This document shows, piece by piece, positions 1 to 10,477 of a DNA stretch of 64,000 nt; position 1 is the stretch's first letter, and the number at the start of each line of letters is the position of its first letter. The position numbers and the translations under genes were made by a program. Source of the stretch: Eleusine coracana subsp. coracana (taxonomy: Eukaryota; Streptophyta; Magnoliopsida; Poales; Poaceae); NCBI GenBank assembly GCA_032690845.1, contig CM064421.1:40600963-40664962 (forward strand), in the 5' to 3' direction. The notes beneath the pieces were generated by a model. The model had not been told where the DNA came from and searched no databases. It saw only the letters and a list, made by a program, of their open reading frames with translations.

Positions 1-3
1 AGT

Positions 4-59
4 ATCCTTGGTACATATTAAGTGAATATCAATCCTTGGTACATATTAAGTGAATATCA
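4..59. repeat. 28-bp perfect tandem duplication
   Basis: Two adjacent identical copies (4-31 and 32-59) of a 28-bp AT-rich unit starting atccttggtacat lie at the left edge of the window. More copies could lie outside it. No coding role is seen. Confidence 0.85.
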
Positions 60-542
60 TATCGGTTCTTCTACTTTTTTGTTCTATCTGACTGTCATGC
101 TGTTTGAGACACAACATGAATAATGGCAGTGATGAAAAAAAATAGTATGCCCTTGAACAGGCGTTTCATACGAAGATGTAAATAAGGCTGCTTGCAATTT
201 GTGATTCTGAACTCTATATTTTTGCTGTTATTAGCTTCATACTTTATGCTAAAGTAAAACATGAAGATGGCAACTTGAGTGTCAACCAAACTTATTTGTT
301 GCTCTTATACTAAATTGTGTTGTATGCTCTTGCTCTGTTCTATGCAGCATGCATGCATATCTGCTTCGTTCATTTCATTTTGTCTCAAAATCCAACATTA
401 TCAAATCAGTTGTGTTTCTACCATATTGCTGGGTAAGGATAAAACAACAACCAAAATATCTTTTTCATATTATATCTGTCAAATACATAGTATTTATGTT
501 TTATTTTTTTAAGCCCGTAGCAATGCACGGGTATTTTGCTAG
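60..542 (+). mobile_element. Helitron-like 3' terminus (5' end outside or not found)
   Basis: At 514-531 there is a short GC-rich hairpin (CCCGT ... ACGGG) followed eight bases later by CTAG (539-542) and then a T. A subterminal hairpin, a CTRR end and insertion next to T are the known hallmarks of Helitron 3' ends. The sequence resuming at 543 matches the inside of the local repeat family (4010-4025 and 9118-9135), so 542/543 behaves as an insertion boundary. The 5' end (TC...) was not identified and may lie left of the window. The rest of 60-510 is AT-rich with no gene seen. Confidence 0.5.
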
Positions 543-790
543 TATAGTTTATATTAGACGATACAACAGGACGTATGGTGATGTTTTTTTCCCGGTGGAC
601 TTCCCCTTGGTGGACAAGAATTTCTTGCGTTGTGAGGTATGGTCATATTTAATTTCTCTTAGGCGACTGACTGCCAGCAAGTGGTATGACTTTATTGAGT
701 GGACGAGTGATCTCACCTCAATTAAAATTTGAAATGGGCTACTGGAAAGGTTGAAAAGAGTGTGTACATGAGATAAACGGATGCCATGGC
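543..790 (+). repeat. Local repeat family R, copy upstream of DUF1618 gene 1
   Basis: This block includes the strings ctaatttctcttaggcgact-like, aagtggacgagtgatctcac and gtgtacatg-gataaacggatgccatgg. Related copies occur near 3880-4265, 4640-5215, 8630-8710, 9005-9420 and 9830-10160, always 5' of a DUF1618 gene or its remnants. It is probably part of the ancestral duplicated segment rather than an autonomous element. No protein is recognisable in it. Confidence 0.7.
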
Positions 791-1224
791 CGTGCTGAAT
801 GCATATCCTCCCCACCAACCTATCTTTGGCATGGCCAACGCTGATCCCGCGCCACGTCGGTCTCCACTTCCGCGAGGAGAGCGCGGACTTGTTGACGAGC
901 GAGTCGTCCCAAACAGTGCTCTCCCTCTCTGCTCTCCTGGCTTCTGCTGCCACTGCTAACATTCTGGCCGATATCGAAAGAAAGGACGAAGGCGGCCACG
1001 TAGCCATATGCCAGTAGCGTGTGTGAACCATATGCTCTGCTTTCGCTTCTCAATCCCCTAGCTCGCCTGTCTCACCTACACCCGCTTATTAAACCCAAAC
1101 CCCTGCGTACTCTTGCAGAACCCACTCCATCCTGATCGCTTGCTTCACGCCCAAAGGCCAAAGCCAGCCAGACTTACCTTTCCTCTGTCCTCGCGTTGCT
1201 TGGCGAGTCCCACCACCGAACAGA
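791..1224 (+). promoter_or_regulatory. Promoter/5' leader of DUF1618 gene 1
   Basis: The region aligns by eye with the leaders of the other two copies (about 5230-5827 and 10160-10477), including the shared cccctgcgt and acccact-type strings. At the TATA position of gene 2 this copy has the weaker ttattaaac (1086-1094). The ATG context at 1225 is the same as in the paralogues. Confidence 0.5.
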
Positions 1225-2412
1225 ATGGCGTCCGCATCGCCGCCGTGGATCATCCTGTACAAGACCCCGCACGTATCCGCCGCCGCCGCCGACGCGCCCC
1301 GGCCGGGCGGCGCCATCTCCCTCGCGCTCGCCGCGCCGCCGCGCGTCAGCAGGCTCGTCGTCGACCCCAGCGTCTTCCCCGCTGACCCGGACTCGCAGGC
1401 CAAGGTCCCAAACCTCTACATCAAAGCCACCGGCCCCTCCGGCCACTTCCTCGCCGAAGCCAAGCCGTCCAAGTCCGACTCCGATGGCATTTCCAAGCCC
1501 TTCTACCTCCTCCTCGACGTGCCCTCCGGCACCGCCTCCCTCATCCCCAACCCCGACGTCTTCAGGGCGTCCAGCCTCGCCGTCATCGCCGCGTCCGGAG
1601 GCGGCTATATGATCGTCGCATTCCGGGCCCAGGATAGGGACAACCAGAACCTGGTTTGCTTCTCGTCGGAGACCCGCGAGTGGGTCAATAAGACAGTCGT
1701 GACCCCGCAGCTCAGTCCGAAATGGACAATCACAGACGTCATCACCCACGACGGCAAGATCTGGTGGGTGGACCGCGCCCATGGGATACTCGCCTGCGAC
1801 CCTTTCGCCGACCAGCCGGACATGGCCTACATCCCGCTCCCGAGAGGATACGCCCACGACCAGCCTGGTCATGAAAATTGCAACTACTGCACTGGGACGA
1901 TGCTCTCCTCCCTTTACTGCCGCTGCGTCAATCTCAGCAACGGCAAGTTCCGTTGCGTCGAGGTGGGCCCTGTGTTCGTTGGCAAGGCACCCAAGATCAC
2001 CATGCACACGCTCGCCGACCCGGCGACGGCCGAGTGGACTCTCGACTACCAAGTGAGCTTTGACGAGATCTGGGCCGACGACAGCTACAAGGCGACAGGG
2101 CTGCCGGAGGAGCCACCCACTATGATCTCGCTCATCCACCCCAAGAACCCTGACATCATCTACTTCTCTGTGGAGAAGAACATCTTCGGCGTCGACATGC
2201 CTAAGAGGAAAGTGGTGGAGTGTGCACCCCACGATCTTGACCGCGCCTGGTTTTTTCTCCTTCTCGCATGGGAGCTGCCGCCCACCCTCACCGTAGGTAC
2301 TCCCCCGTGTTTCCTTCGTAATAATAAGGTGTTGTGGAAGTTGAAGTTACCACTCCAGATTAAGATTTTTATATGTTATTTGCATAAAGGCCTGGTATAT
2401 ATATGGTTTTGA
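1225..2412 (+). CDS. DUF1618 domain protein, tandem copy 1
   Basis: A grass-expanded family of unknown biochemical function. The start MASASPPWI is chosen because the same start is conserved in both tandem paralogues. The N-terminal part is Ala/Pro-rich. The central block carries CFSSETREW, then the family-typical WWVDRAHGILACDPF and a CxxC (HENCNYC); the protein ends near WELPPTLT. The frame stays open to 2412 (395 aa), but after codon GTA a G|GTACT donor at 2296/2297 matches the donor used in copy 3. A pyrimidine-rich tract and cag at 2941-2943 could join a last exon 2944-2972 that stays in frame and ends in TAA. I cannot decide between read-through and splicing. Very likely a real gene. 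Confidence 0.82.
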   Translation: MASASPPWIILYKTPHVSAAAADAPRPGGAISLALAAPPRVSRLVVDPSVFPADPDSQAKVPNLYIKATGPSGHFLAEAKPSKSDSDGISKPFYLLLDVPSGTASLIPNPDVFRASSLAVIAASGGGYMIVAFRAQDRDNQNLVCFSSETREWVNKTVVTPQLSPKWTITDVITHDGKIWWVDRAHGILACDPFADQPDMAYIPLPRGYAHDQPGHENCNYCTGTMLSSLYCRCVNLSNGKFRCVEVGPVFVGKAPKITMHTLADPATAEWTLDYQVSFDEIWADDSYKATGLPEEPPTMISLIHPKNPDIIYFSVEKNIFGVDMPKRKVVECAPHDLDRAWFFLLLAWELPPTLTVGTPPCFLRNNKVLWKLKLPLQIKIFICYLHKGLVYIWF

Positions 2413-2972
2413 CTAAAGATAATCTATAGCTAGACATAATTTGAAAGATAGTAAAAGTTATGCATTTTTTGTAAAAAGAATCAATTCAACACCTATTTTT
2501 TTGTTTTCATTAATACTAGATTTCTACGGAGAGCCATTCAAGTTACCTTTGGTTTTAGACATGCCCACATATATTTAATGATTGGTTAACTGGCTATGTA
2601 TCTAAATCAAATATCAAATAATTATGGGAGGCAATAACTATATGTTATGTAATCTGGATAAATAGGAATGATATTATTTTTTATAAAAACCTTATAAAAA
2701 CTTATATACAGATACTCTACAGTGGGAGTCACTAGTGTTGTCTACGGGCACAACTACCAAAGAGTAAGAAAGACATCATGAAGGAGGCATGATGATCACT
2801 GGAGAAGAAGACGGACATGTAGATTTTCATCAACTATGGATGAAAATTTAGCAAAAGAATTATATTTGAATAATGTATTTATTCAAACTATGTTGGTGCT
2901 CCTCTTCCTTTTGTTTAATTTTGTTTGGTGTGACTCTTGGCAGACGTATGCGCTGCAGCTAGATTGATGTAA

Positions 2973-3560
2973 TAAAACAGCTATAACCTCGAAAGAGATA
3001 AAAGCTGAGATATTTTACCAATTATCTAAGAAAAAGATATAATGGTCATATGCCAATTGCCATTTAAGTCGTGTAAACATTTGTTAGCATTTAGCCAGCA
3101 ATGACAATTATGGTTGATTCTATGTTAGTTATTAGATCTGTCTAATCGCGACTGTCATCCAATCCAAAGTGATCCAAACCATTGGATCATGAGAGCTCTA
3201 CTCTTGTTATACACAAACGATCATAAGAGTTCTACTCGAGTTATACACAAATGTCTTCTTACTGGTTTAATGAGATTCCGTAGCAATATTTTGTTTTGCT
3301 GCCAAACGGATTTGCTTTCTTATAGCTTGTCTATACCAACAATCCAACAAGAAGCGCCAAGTAAGGTCCCTGGTCCCAGTGTTGTGCCTAGGTTATATAT
3401 CTTAACAACTGAAAATGTACACAAAACATAATTTTTGAATTATTTGATTTGATGATTCACTGACATCACTGATGAGTTATCTAAGCGGCACGAGAATGGA
3501 AGTGCTTAATTGTGAGGCTGATGGAGCAAATGTTAGAGAACAAAGCCTAGACTATCGGAA
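2973..3560. other. Intergenic, 3' flank of DUF1618 gene 1
   Basis: No gene is seen. The part from about 3345 to 3550 (agaagcgc-caagtaaggtcc, tgttgtgcctagg, gagaatggaagtgcttaatt) matches 13490-13735 and partly 12540-12610 downstream of copy 3. The 3' flanks were therefore duplicated along with the genes. Confidence 0.6.
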
Positions 3561-3564
3561 ACCC

Positions 3565-3795
3565 CTTAGTTGCCGAGTGCCCACTCGGCAAACTCTTTGC
3601 CCAGTGTTGCACTCGGTAAACAACACTCAACACAAATTTACTCGATAAAGAGCTCTTTATCGAGTATTTTTTTTCACGCACTCGGCAAAACCTTTGCCGA
3701 ATGTCAAAATATACTCAGCAAAGCCTTACACTCGGCAAAACCTTTGCCGAGTGTCAAAATATACTCAAGTAAAGTCTTGCACTCGACAAAATGTA
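3565..3795. mobile_element. CACTA-type subterminal repeat fragment
   Basis: Many direct and inverted copies of actcggcaaa / tttgccgagt are present, including a 39-bp unit repeated with period 50 (3679 and 3729). Such arrays are typical of the ends of grass CACTA (En/Spm) elements. No terminal CACTA, transposase or clear target duplication is visible, so this is a remnant. It sits beside the start of the R repeat: 3795 onward matches 8970 onward. Confidence 0.55.
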
Positions 3796-5230
3796 GATCG
3801 CAAAAAAATGTGATTAAGAAAGGGGTGGGTAATGTTAGTGGTGCAAAGTAATATATCCTTCAAATGTGCATAGTGTCTTTTTTTTGTCCAGGTGAAATCT
3901 CCCGTGTGAGATTTGCTAAAGATCTAAGGGTGATGGGAAGTTGAGTTCAAGATGGTAAGATTTTGTCGGGTGAAAAAGATGTTGCACTAGTCACTACTTT
4001 ATATAGATTAGATACAACATGTGTATGACCTATTGTAATTGATTTTTTCCCTGGTGGCCTTCTTCTCGACGGACATGGTGTTGTTATTATCTCTTGACTT
4101 TGTGAGATATGGTCCTATCTAATTTCTCTTAGGTGACTTACTATCATCAATTGGTCTGATTCTATTAAGTGGAGGAGTGATCTCACCACAATTTAAATTT
4201 GACTAAGGTGTTGGAAAGGTTGAAAAGAAGTGTACATGTGATAAACGGATGCCATGGTTATACTAAGAGGCTAGTTTGCTTCATGACTTGGATTTTCTGC
4301 CTAGTCTAGAGAACAATCCCATGCGCTCAGTTTTGAGCATCTGGGGCTGAGCTCGTTGCCTTGCTCAGGCAGGGCCAGGCTTCAAACCAAACAACCTCTG
4401 TATGCCTATGTTTGCATCCTCCACTAATAACATTTGGCAATCCTGTTAGAAGAAAATATCACAGGCAATCAATAGTGTGATGATTAAGAAAAGCGCGGCA
4501 TACAACATGTTTCAAAATTTTAGAGATAAAATTGTAGCAGGAAATAAAATTTGCAAACCATCGATCTCAAATAGTTTGGTGATACTAGGAAGGCATGGTA
4601 TGATCTATCAGATGTGTAAACTTCTTTGTGCTGGTGAAATCCTATGTGAGGTTGAGTTCAAGGTGGTACGATTTTTTTTGGGTGAAAAAGATGTTGTTGC
4701 ACTAGTCGGCAGTACTTTATACTCCCTCTATTTCAAAAATGTTTTTGTTATTGACTTTTTTCATTACCTTTAATCATTCATCTTATTCAAAATATTTGTT
4801 CTAATATGGATAGTTATAAGTTATATTTAAATTTTATCTAATAATAAAATAAATCATGAGAAAATATCTGGTATTTTTTAAAAAAAATTAAATAAGATGA
4901 ATGGTCAAAGTTAATGAAAAAAGTCAATGGCGACAATAATTTTGGAACCGAGGAAGTATAGTATTTAGATACAACAAACATGCATTTGTATGACCTATGG
5001 TAATTGTTTTCTCCGGGGTGGCCTTCTCCTTTGGTGGATAATGAAATGTGCCTCATTTCTTGTGTTGTTATTATCTATTGACTTGGTGGTATGGTCATAT
5101 CTAATTTCTCTTAGGCGACTGACTTTAAGCAATTAATTGGTCTTGATTTGATGAACTGGACGAGTGATCTGACGACAACTTAAATTTGAAAAGGAGTGTA
5201 CATGTGATAAACCTGTATGATCCTGCACCA
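3796..5230 (+). repeat. Duplicated upstream unit of DUF1618 gene 2 (family R, two half-units)
   Basis: About 3890-5215 is collinear with about 9010-10160 upstream of gene 3. Both contain two related halves: one with gtgagatttgctaaagatct, ggtgaaaaagatgtt and gtgtatgacctat, and one with ggcaatcaatagtgtgatga and agcgcggca. The halves resemble each other, so the unit is itself an older tandem duplication. No ORF of substance. A MITE interrupts this copy only. Confidence 0.7.
4720..4960. mobile_element. Stowaway-like MITE
   Basis: The terminal inverted repeats are actccctctatttcaaaaat at the left and, reverse-complemented at the right, cttcctcggttccaaaat, flanked by TA. This is the ctccctc-(n)-tttcaaa end type of grass Tc1/mariner Stowaway elements. 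It is about 240 bp, AT-rich and non-coding. The paralogous repeat at about 9870-9905 lacks it and acts as an empty site. Confidence 0.75.
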
Positions 5231-5645
5231 GTAACCTCTTTATTTGACAACACTGATCCCGCGCCGCGTCAGTCTCCACTTCCGCTAGGAGAGCTCGCGC
5301 GGAGTTGTTGCCGAGCGGGTCGTGCATGAGTGTACTGAATGCATCCTCTCTGCCGCCACCGCTACCATTCCAACTAATATGCGACAAAACACACGACTGA
5401 CCGGTTAAAAGACTCCACGCGATCGAAAGAAAGGAAGGCGGCCACGAAACCATGGCCAGCAGCGTGCGAACCACCCTTTGTCCTGTGCTCTGCTTTTGCT
5501 TGTCTCCACCCCAGAGAGGCAGAGACACCGACACCCCTCGACAAAAACCAGCCAACTAACTGATTCAAACTACAGCCGCGATCATACGAAAGAAGGGAGC
5601 TAGCCAAGCCAATCTCCTCGCCTCTCTCGATCACCAGCAGCTGAC

Positions 5646-5652
5646 TATAAAT
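5646..5652 (+). promoter_or_regulatory. TATA box of DUF1618 gene 2
   Basis: TATAAAT lies about 175 bp upstream of the ATG, inside the promoter block shared by the three paralogues. The aligned positions read ttattaaac in gene 1 and tacaaaac in gene 3, so only this copy keeps a canonical TATA. Confidence 0.55.
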
Positions 5653-5736
5653 CCTAACCCCTGCGTGCTGCTAGAACCCACACTGCATCCTGATCACCTG
5701 TCGCTCCACGCCCAAAGGCCAAATCCAACCACGCTT

Positions 5737-5781
5737 GTTAGCAATTGTGGCATACATGCAGCAAATAATCCAATTGCTAAC
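5737..5781. repeat. 45-bp hairpin insertion in the leader of DUF1618 gene 2
   Basis: A perfect 11-bp inverted repeat (GTTAGCAATTG at 5737-5747, CAATTGCTAAC at 5771-5781) with a 23-nt loop is absent from the aligned leaders of copies 1 and 3. It adds upstream ATGs, one of which (5735) is in frame with the gene. Confidence 0.7.
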
Positions 5782-5827
5782 AAAACTCACCTCTCCTCTC
5801 GTCGCGTTGTTTAGCGAGTCCAACCGA

Positions 5828-6895
5828 ATGGCGTCCGCGTCGCCGTCGTGGGTCATCCTGTACAAGGCCCCGCGCGAGGCCCGGCCCGGCGGCGCAATCT
5901 CCCTCGTGCTCGCCGCGCCGCCGCGCGTCACCAGGCTCGACGTCGGGCCCGGCATCTTCCCCGCCGACCCGGACAGGCTGCCAAGGGTACTCTTTCCGCG
6001 CATTCTCACCATCGACCCATCCGGTCTCGTCCTCGCCATCGCGCCGCCGTCCAAGTCCGAGCGCACTTACAAGCCCGCCTACCTCGTCCTCGACGTGCCC
6101 TCCGCCACCGCCACCCGCGTCCCCGGCGCCAAAGTCCTCAACGGGTCCAACCTCGGCGTCATCACCGCGCCAGGCTGCAACAACGGATACATGGTCGTCG
6201 ATTTACGGAACATCGTTGGCGGCAACACGGCAACCCTGGCTTGTTTCTCGTCAGAGACCCGTGAGTGGGTCAACAAGACAGTCGCCAACCCGTTGCCGAA
6301 TTGGAACTGGAGCTTCAAATGCGTCACTACCCACGACGGCAAGCTCTGGTGGGCAGACTGCACCGCGGGGATCCTCGCCTGTGACCCCTTCGCCGACAAT
6401 CCCGACATGGCCTACGTCCCGCTCCCGAGAGGAGAAGATCCCGACGAGCCTCATCATGAAAATTGCAGCTTCTGCTACTCCGAGATCATGGCCGCCTCCC
6501 AGTACCGCTGCGTCAATCTCAGTAACGGCAAGTTCCGCTACGTCGAGATGGGCTGTGCTAGCGAGGGCAAGGTGTCCAAGCTCACTATGCACACGCTCAC
6601 CGACCCGGCAACGGCCGAGTGGACGCTCGAGTACCAAGTGGGATTCGACGAGATCTGGGCCGGTGACAGCTACAAGGCGACGCGGCTGCCGGAGAACGTG
6701 CCCGACGAGATCGCGCTCGTCCACCCCAAGAACCCCGACGTCGTCTACTTCTTCCTGGAGGAGTACATCTTCGGCGTAGATGTGCCTGCGAGGAAGGTGG
6801 TGGAGTGTGCGCCCCACGAGCTGGACATCACGGAGTCGGAAGGCGGCCCCTCGTGCGTTCTCGCATGGGAGCTGCCGCCCATCTTTAATGTTTAG
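5828..6895 (+). CDS. DUF1618 domain protein, tandem copy 2
   Basis: 355 aa in one exon. The start MASASPSWV is conserved with the other copies; an in-frame ATG at 5735 would add 31 residues, but those derive largely from the hairpin insertion, so it is not preferred. The order of motifs is as in copy 1: CFSSETREWVN, WWADCTAGILACDPF, HENCSFC, then TMHTLTDPATAEW and YIFGVDVPARKVVECAPHE, ending WELPPIFNV-stop. Unlike copies 1 and 3 there is no G|GT donor after WELPP; the frame terminates at TAG, so the last intron and small exon have been lost. Function unknown. Copies 2 and 3 look closer to each other than to copy 1. Confidence 0.87.
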   Translation: MASASPSWVILYKAPREARPGGAISLVLAAPPRVTRLDVGPGIFPADPDRLPRVLFPRILTIDPSGLVLAIAPPSKSERTYKPAYLVLDVPSATATRVPGAKVLNGSNLGVITAPGCNNGYMVVDLRNIVGGNTATLACFSSETREWVNKTVANPLPNWNWSFKCVTTHDGKLWWADCTAGILACDPFADNPDMAYVPLPRGEDPDEPHHENCSFCYSEIMAASQYRCVNLSNGKFRYVEMGCASEGKVSKLTMHTLTDPATAEWTLEYQVGFDEIWAGDSYKATRLPENVPDEIALVHPKNPDVVYFFLEEYIFGVDVPARKVVECAPHELDITESEGGPSCVLAWELPPIFNV

Positions 6896-8600
6896 CCAGT
6901 CATAAGTCTTGTGCGTTCAGTTCAGTAGATGACCGGTTTCACTTTGTTTGATGCCGGAATTTCATCAGAGTCATTTTACTTTCGTCAGTTTCGTCAGTCT
7001 GTTACGGTTTCAGTCAAGTAGTGGTCCGAGAGAGTCCTTCGTGTGCATGTTTGTTGCGGCCTCTATGGCGCTATGATCGAGTCTGTATTCCGAGTATAAA
7101 TAAAGAAAGAGAAAACCGAAAATGCTGCAGCTTGATCGCAGCACAAACAACCTGTGTTCTTAGAGTTTCTCTAATAACGGGAGAGAGAGAGAGAGAACTA
7201 AGTCTATTTCAAATTTATAAGCGATTTAATAAGGGAAAAAATGGAGAAAATTTTTTATTTGTTTTTCTCCAACGTTGGAAAACTGCATATATCTGAATGA
7301 GAGATGTTACGGTGATTGGAGTTAATAATAACCATTCATTTTCAAGATCTAACGGTTAAAAATAAGGACGTACCTACTCAATAGTACTTTAAGATGTGGG
7401 TCAGTATCTAAAAATAGTGGACCCGGTACCCATTAAATCTTTTTTTTTCCTAATTCCACAAAGGCGTCCTCCGCTGCAGCTGCCGTTGTTGCAGTCCACC
7501 ACTGCCATCACCGGCCGCCTCCTCTCTCCTGCGTGCTTGCGCGGCCGCCTTCTGCATCGTGCGTTGCATCTGCCGCCTTTCATTTCTCGCGTGAGAACGG
7601 TGGCAGGCAGCCTCCAGTCCAAACAAGACGCCGATGAGCGGACTCCAGCCCCGACGCGGCGGCAGCCCTCCGTAGTCCATGCTGTGATGGCCTGATGAGT
7701 TGCAGGCTTCAGGCCGCGAGTAACCGTACATGGCAGCCGTTGCGAAGTGAAATCAGGATATGGTGTTTGTACAGGGCTCACGCTATAAGCAGCAGCACAC
7801 GCGTCCGTCCGGCGTGCTACAACGGAGCGGATGAGACGAAACGAGAGAGCAAAGCATCGTCAAACTTATCGGGGCTACTGATTAATGAGGATCAACTTAC
7901 TAAATTACCCATGATAATAATTAATGAGGTTTGTAATTATTGTTTTTAATACCAATGGTTGGGATTAATTCAGGGGAAAGAACCTCTAGTTCCCCTCAAA
8001 CACTGTAACAAATCTCTATCTAAATATCTTCAGATGGAAGATGCAACCACCATTCATTATTGAGCCACATCACCTCAACACACCGTCCATCTGACTTCTT
8101 TTGATGCTCCACATCACCTCAAAATATAGGTCGTTAACATCATTAATCACAACACACTCGCTTTAGTAAATACATTACAACGGAAAAACAATTGCAGGCC
8201 ATGTGACAACTGACAGAGCGAAAAGTTACTAGTAACTGTCATTTTGCTTGAGAAACAACAGGTAAAGTTGGGCCAAAGGAAAGTTTTGACAAGATGATAT
8301 TGATCAGGTCGCATTTATCCGCCGGAGGCCACAAAAAGTGCTTGGTAAACGATATGTGGTGTTGGGTCAGAAGAAAAATTGTCCCGTCATGTATGTGATA
8401 GCATTAGCGACGTTTTTGCGTCACAAATGTCCTATGAATACTGTCATGTAGGACCGCCTTTAGAATGAAGGAACAGCATGCACCAATAGATTTTATAAAT
8501 GAAGGATGGGTAGACAACTCATTAACCGACAGAAAAAACTGCTCCGCACCCAGTATTTATGTATAAACTAGTTTTTACAAACCAGCTACAAAATCTTGTC
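6896..8600. other. Intergenic, no gene supported
   Basis: It contains a short GA run near 7181-7195 and a GC-rich patch at about 7460-7840. The patch holds overlapping short frames on both strands (for example 7401-7781, -) without a recognisable domain. The rest is AT-rich with no recognised element. Confidence 0.5.
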
Positions 8601-10160
8601 TTTTAGAAACTAAAACAGATCCAAACAGTGGTCTCACCATAATTTGGATTTTAAGTAGCTATTGGAAGGTCAAAAAAAAGTGTACATGTGATAAAGGAAT
8701 GTCATGGTTGTACTATGTATATGCCTATGTGTGCATGAATGCATCCTCTACAACCTTTGGCATTTGCCAACACTGATCTCATCGGAAGCAAAATTCACAG
8801 GCAATCAATAGTTTCCAGATGAAGAAAGGGGTAACATACATGTTTCGAAAATGTAGAGATTAAATTCACGGGTAGGAGACAAAATTTACATGCTACACGC
8901 CATCCATCGATCACATGGTTTGATGATAAAGGAAAGTGTGGCATGCAGTATGTTTCAAATATTTGGTAATAAAAATGTTATTAAGAAAGGGGTGGGTAAA
9001 GTTCATGGTTCAACCTACGTGAGATTTGCTAAAGATCTAAGGCTGATGGGAGGTTGAGTTACGTTCAAGGCAATATGATTTTGTTGGGTGAAAAAGATGT
9101 TACACTAGTCGCTACTTTATACAGTTTAGATACAACATGTGTATGACCTATATATGGTCATTATTTTTTCCCCGGTGGCCTTCTCCTAGATTGGTTGACA
9201 ATGACATGAGCCTCATTTCTTGTGTTGTTATTATGTATTGACTTGGTGAGATATGCACGGTCATATCTAATTTCTCTTAGGCGACGTCATGACTGATTGC
9301 AAGCAATTGTTCTGATTTTATTAAGTGGAGGAGTGATCTCCCACCCTAATTTAAATTTGACTGAGGTTTTAGAAAGGTTGAAAAGAATTGTACATGTGAT
9401 AAACTGATGTCATGGTTATACTACAGGCTAGTTTGCTTCATGACACGGGTTTTATGCCTAGTCCAGACAACAATCCAATGAGCTCGATTTTTAGCGCTGG
9501 GGACAGAGATCATTGCCTCGCTCGGGCAGCAACAGCCAAGCTTCGAAACAAACAACCTCTGTATCTATGTTTGCATCCTCCACTAACCTTTGGCAATCCC
9601 GTTGGAAGAAAAAGTCACAGGCAATCAATAGTGTGATGATTAAGAAAAGCGCGGCAAACAACATGTTTCTAAATTTTAGAGATAAAATTCGCAGGTAGGA
9701 AATAAAATTTTCAGGCCATCGATCTCAAATAGATAGTTTGGTCATAATAGTAAGCATGGTATATGATCCATCAGATGTGTAAACTTATTCTGTGCTCGTG
9801 AAATCCTATATATGTGTGGTCGTTGAGTTCAAGGAGGTATGATTTTTTTTTTTTTGGTGAAAAAGATGTTGCACTAGTCGGCAGTATTTTATCTTGTATT
9901 TAGATAAACATACATGTGTATGACCTATGGTAATTGTCCTCTCCCCGGTGGCCTTCTCTTTTGGTAGACGATGATATGTGCCTCATTTCTTGTGTTGTTA
10001 TTATCTATTGATTTGGTGAGATATATGGTCATATCTAATTTATCTAGGCGACTGACTGCAAGCAGCAATTAGTCTGATTTTATCAAGTGGACGAGTGATC
10101 TCACTCAACTTAAATTTGAATGAGCTATTGGAACGGTTGAAAAGAAGTGTACACTCTTCC
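8601..10160 (+). repeat. Duplicated upstream unit of DUF1618 gene 3 (family R)
   Basis: Collinear with 3796-5215 but without the MITE, and extending further left (8630-8960) with another partial copy of both half-units. Shared strings include ggcaatcaatagt, ttaagaaaggggtgggtaa, gatttgctaaagatctaag and ctaatttctcttaggcgac. No ORF of substance. Confidence 0.7.
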
Positions 10161-10477
10161 GTGAGGTAATATAAGCGCGGATCGGAGATGTTGGCCTGGC
10201 TTCCTCCCTGCTGTCACCATATTCCGGCCAAGGAAAATGCGACAAAAACAAACGACTGACCGGCTAAAAAACTCCATGCTATCGAAAGAAAGGAAGGGGG
10301 GCACGAAGCCATGGCCAACTGAATCAAACTATCGCCTTGCCTCTGTCACCAACAGCTGACTACAAAACCCAGCCCCTGCGTGCTAATAGAACCCACTAGC
10401 TAGTGTGCATCCTGATCACCCAAAGGCCAAAGCCAACCACCCTTTGTCTCGCCTCTCCTCTCATCGAGTCCAACCCA

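Noticed and set aside
1174..2232. 352-aa minus-strand frame opposite DUF1618 gene 1
   Set aside because: Mirror of GC-rich coding sequence; comparable antisense frames appear opposite the other two paralogues, and none has recognisable content.
7401..7781. 126-aa minus-strand frame
   Set aside because: Isolated GC patch, Arg/Cys-rich composition, no homology recognised, no promoter or splice context.
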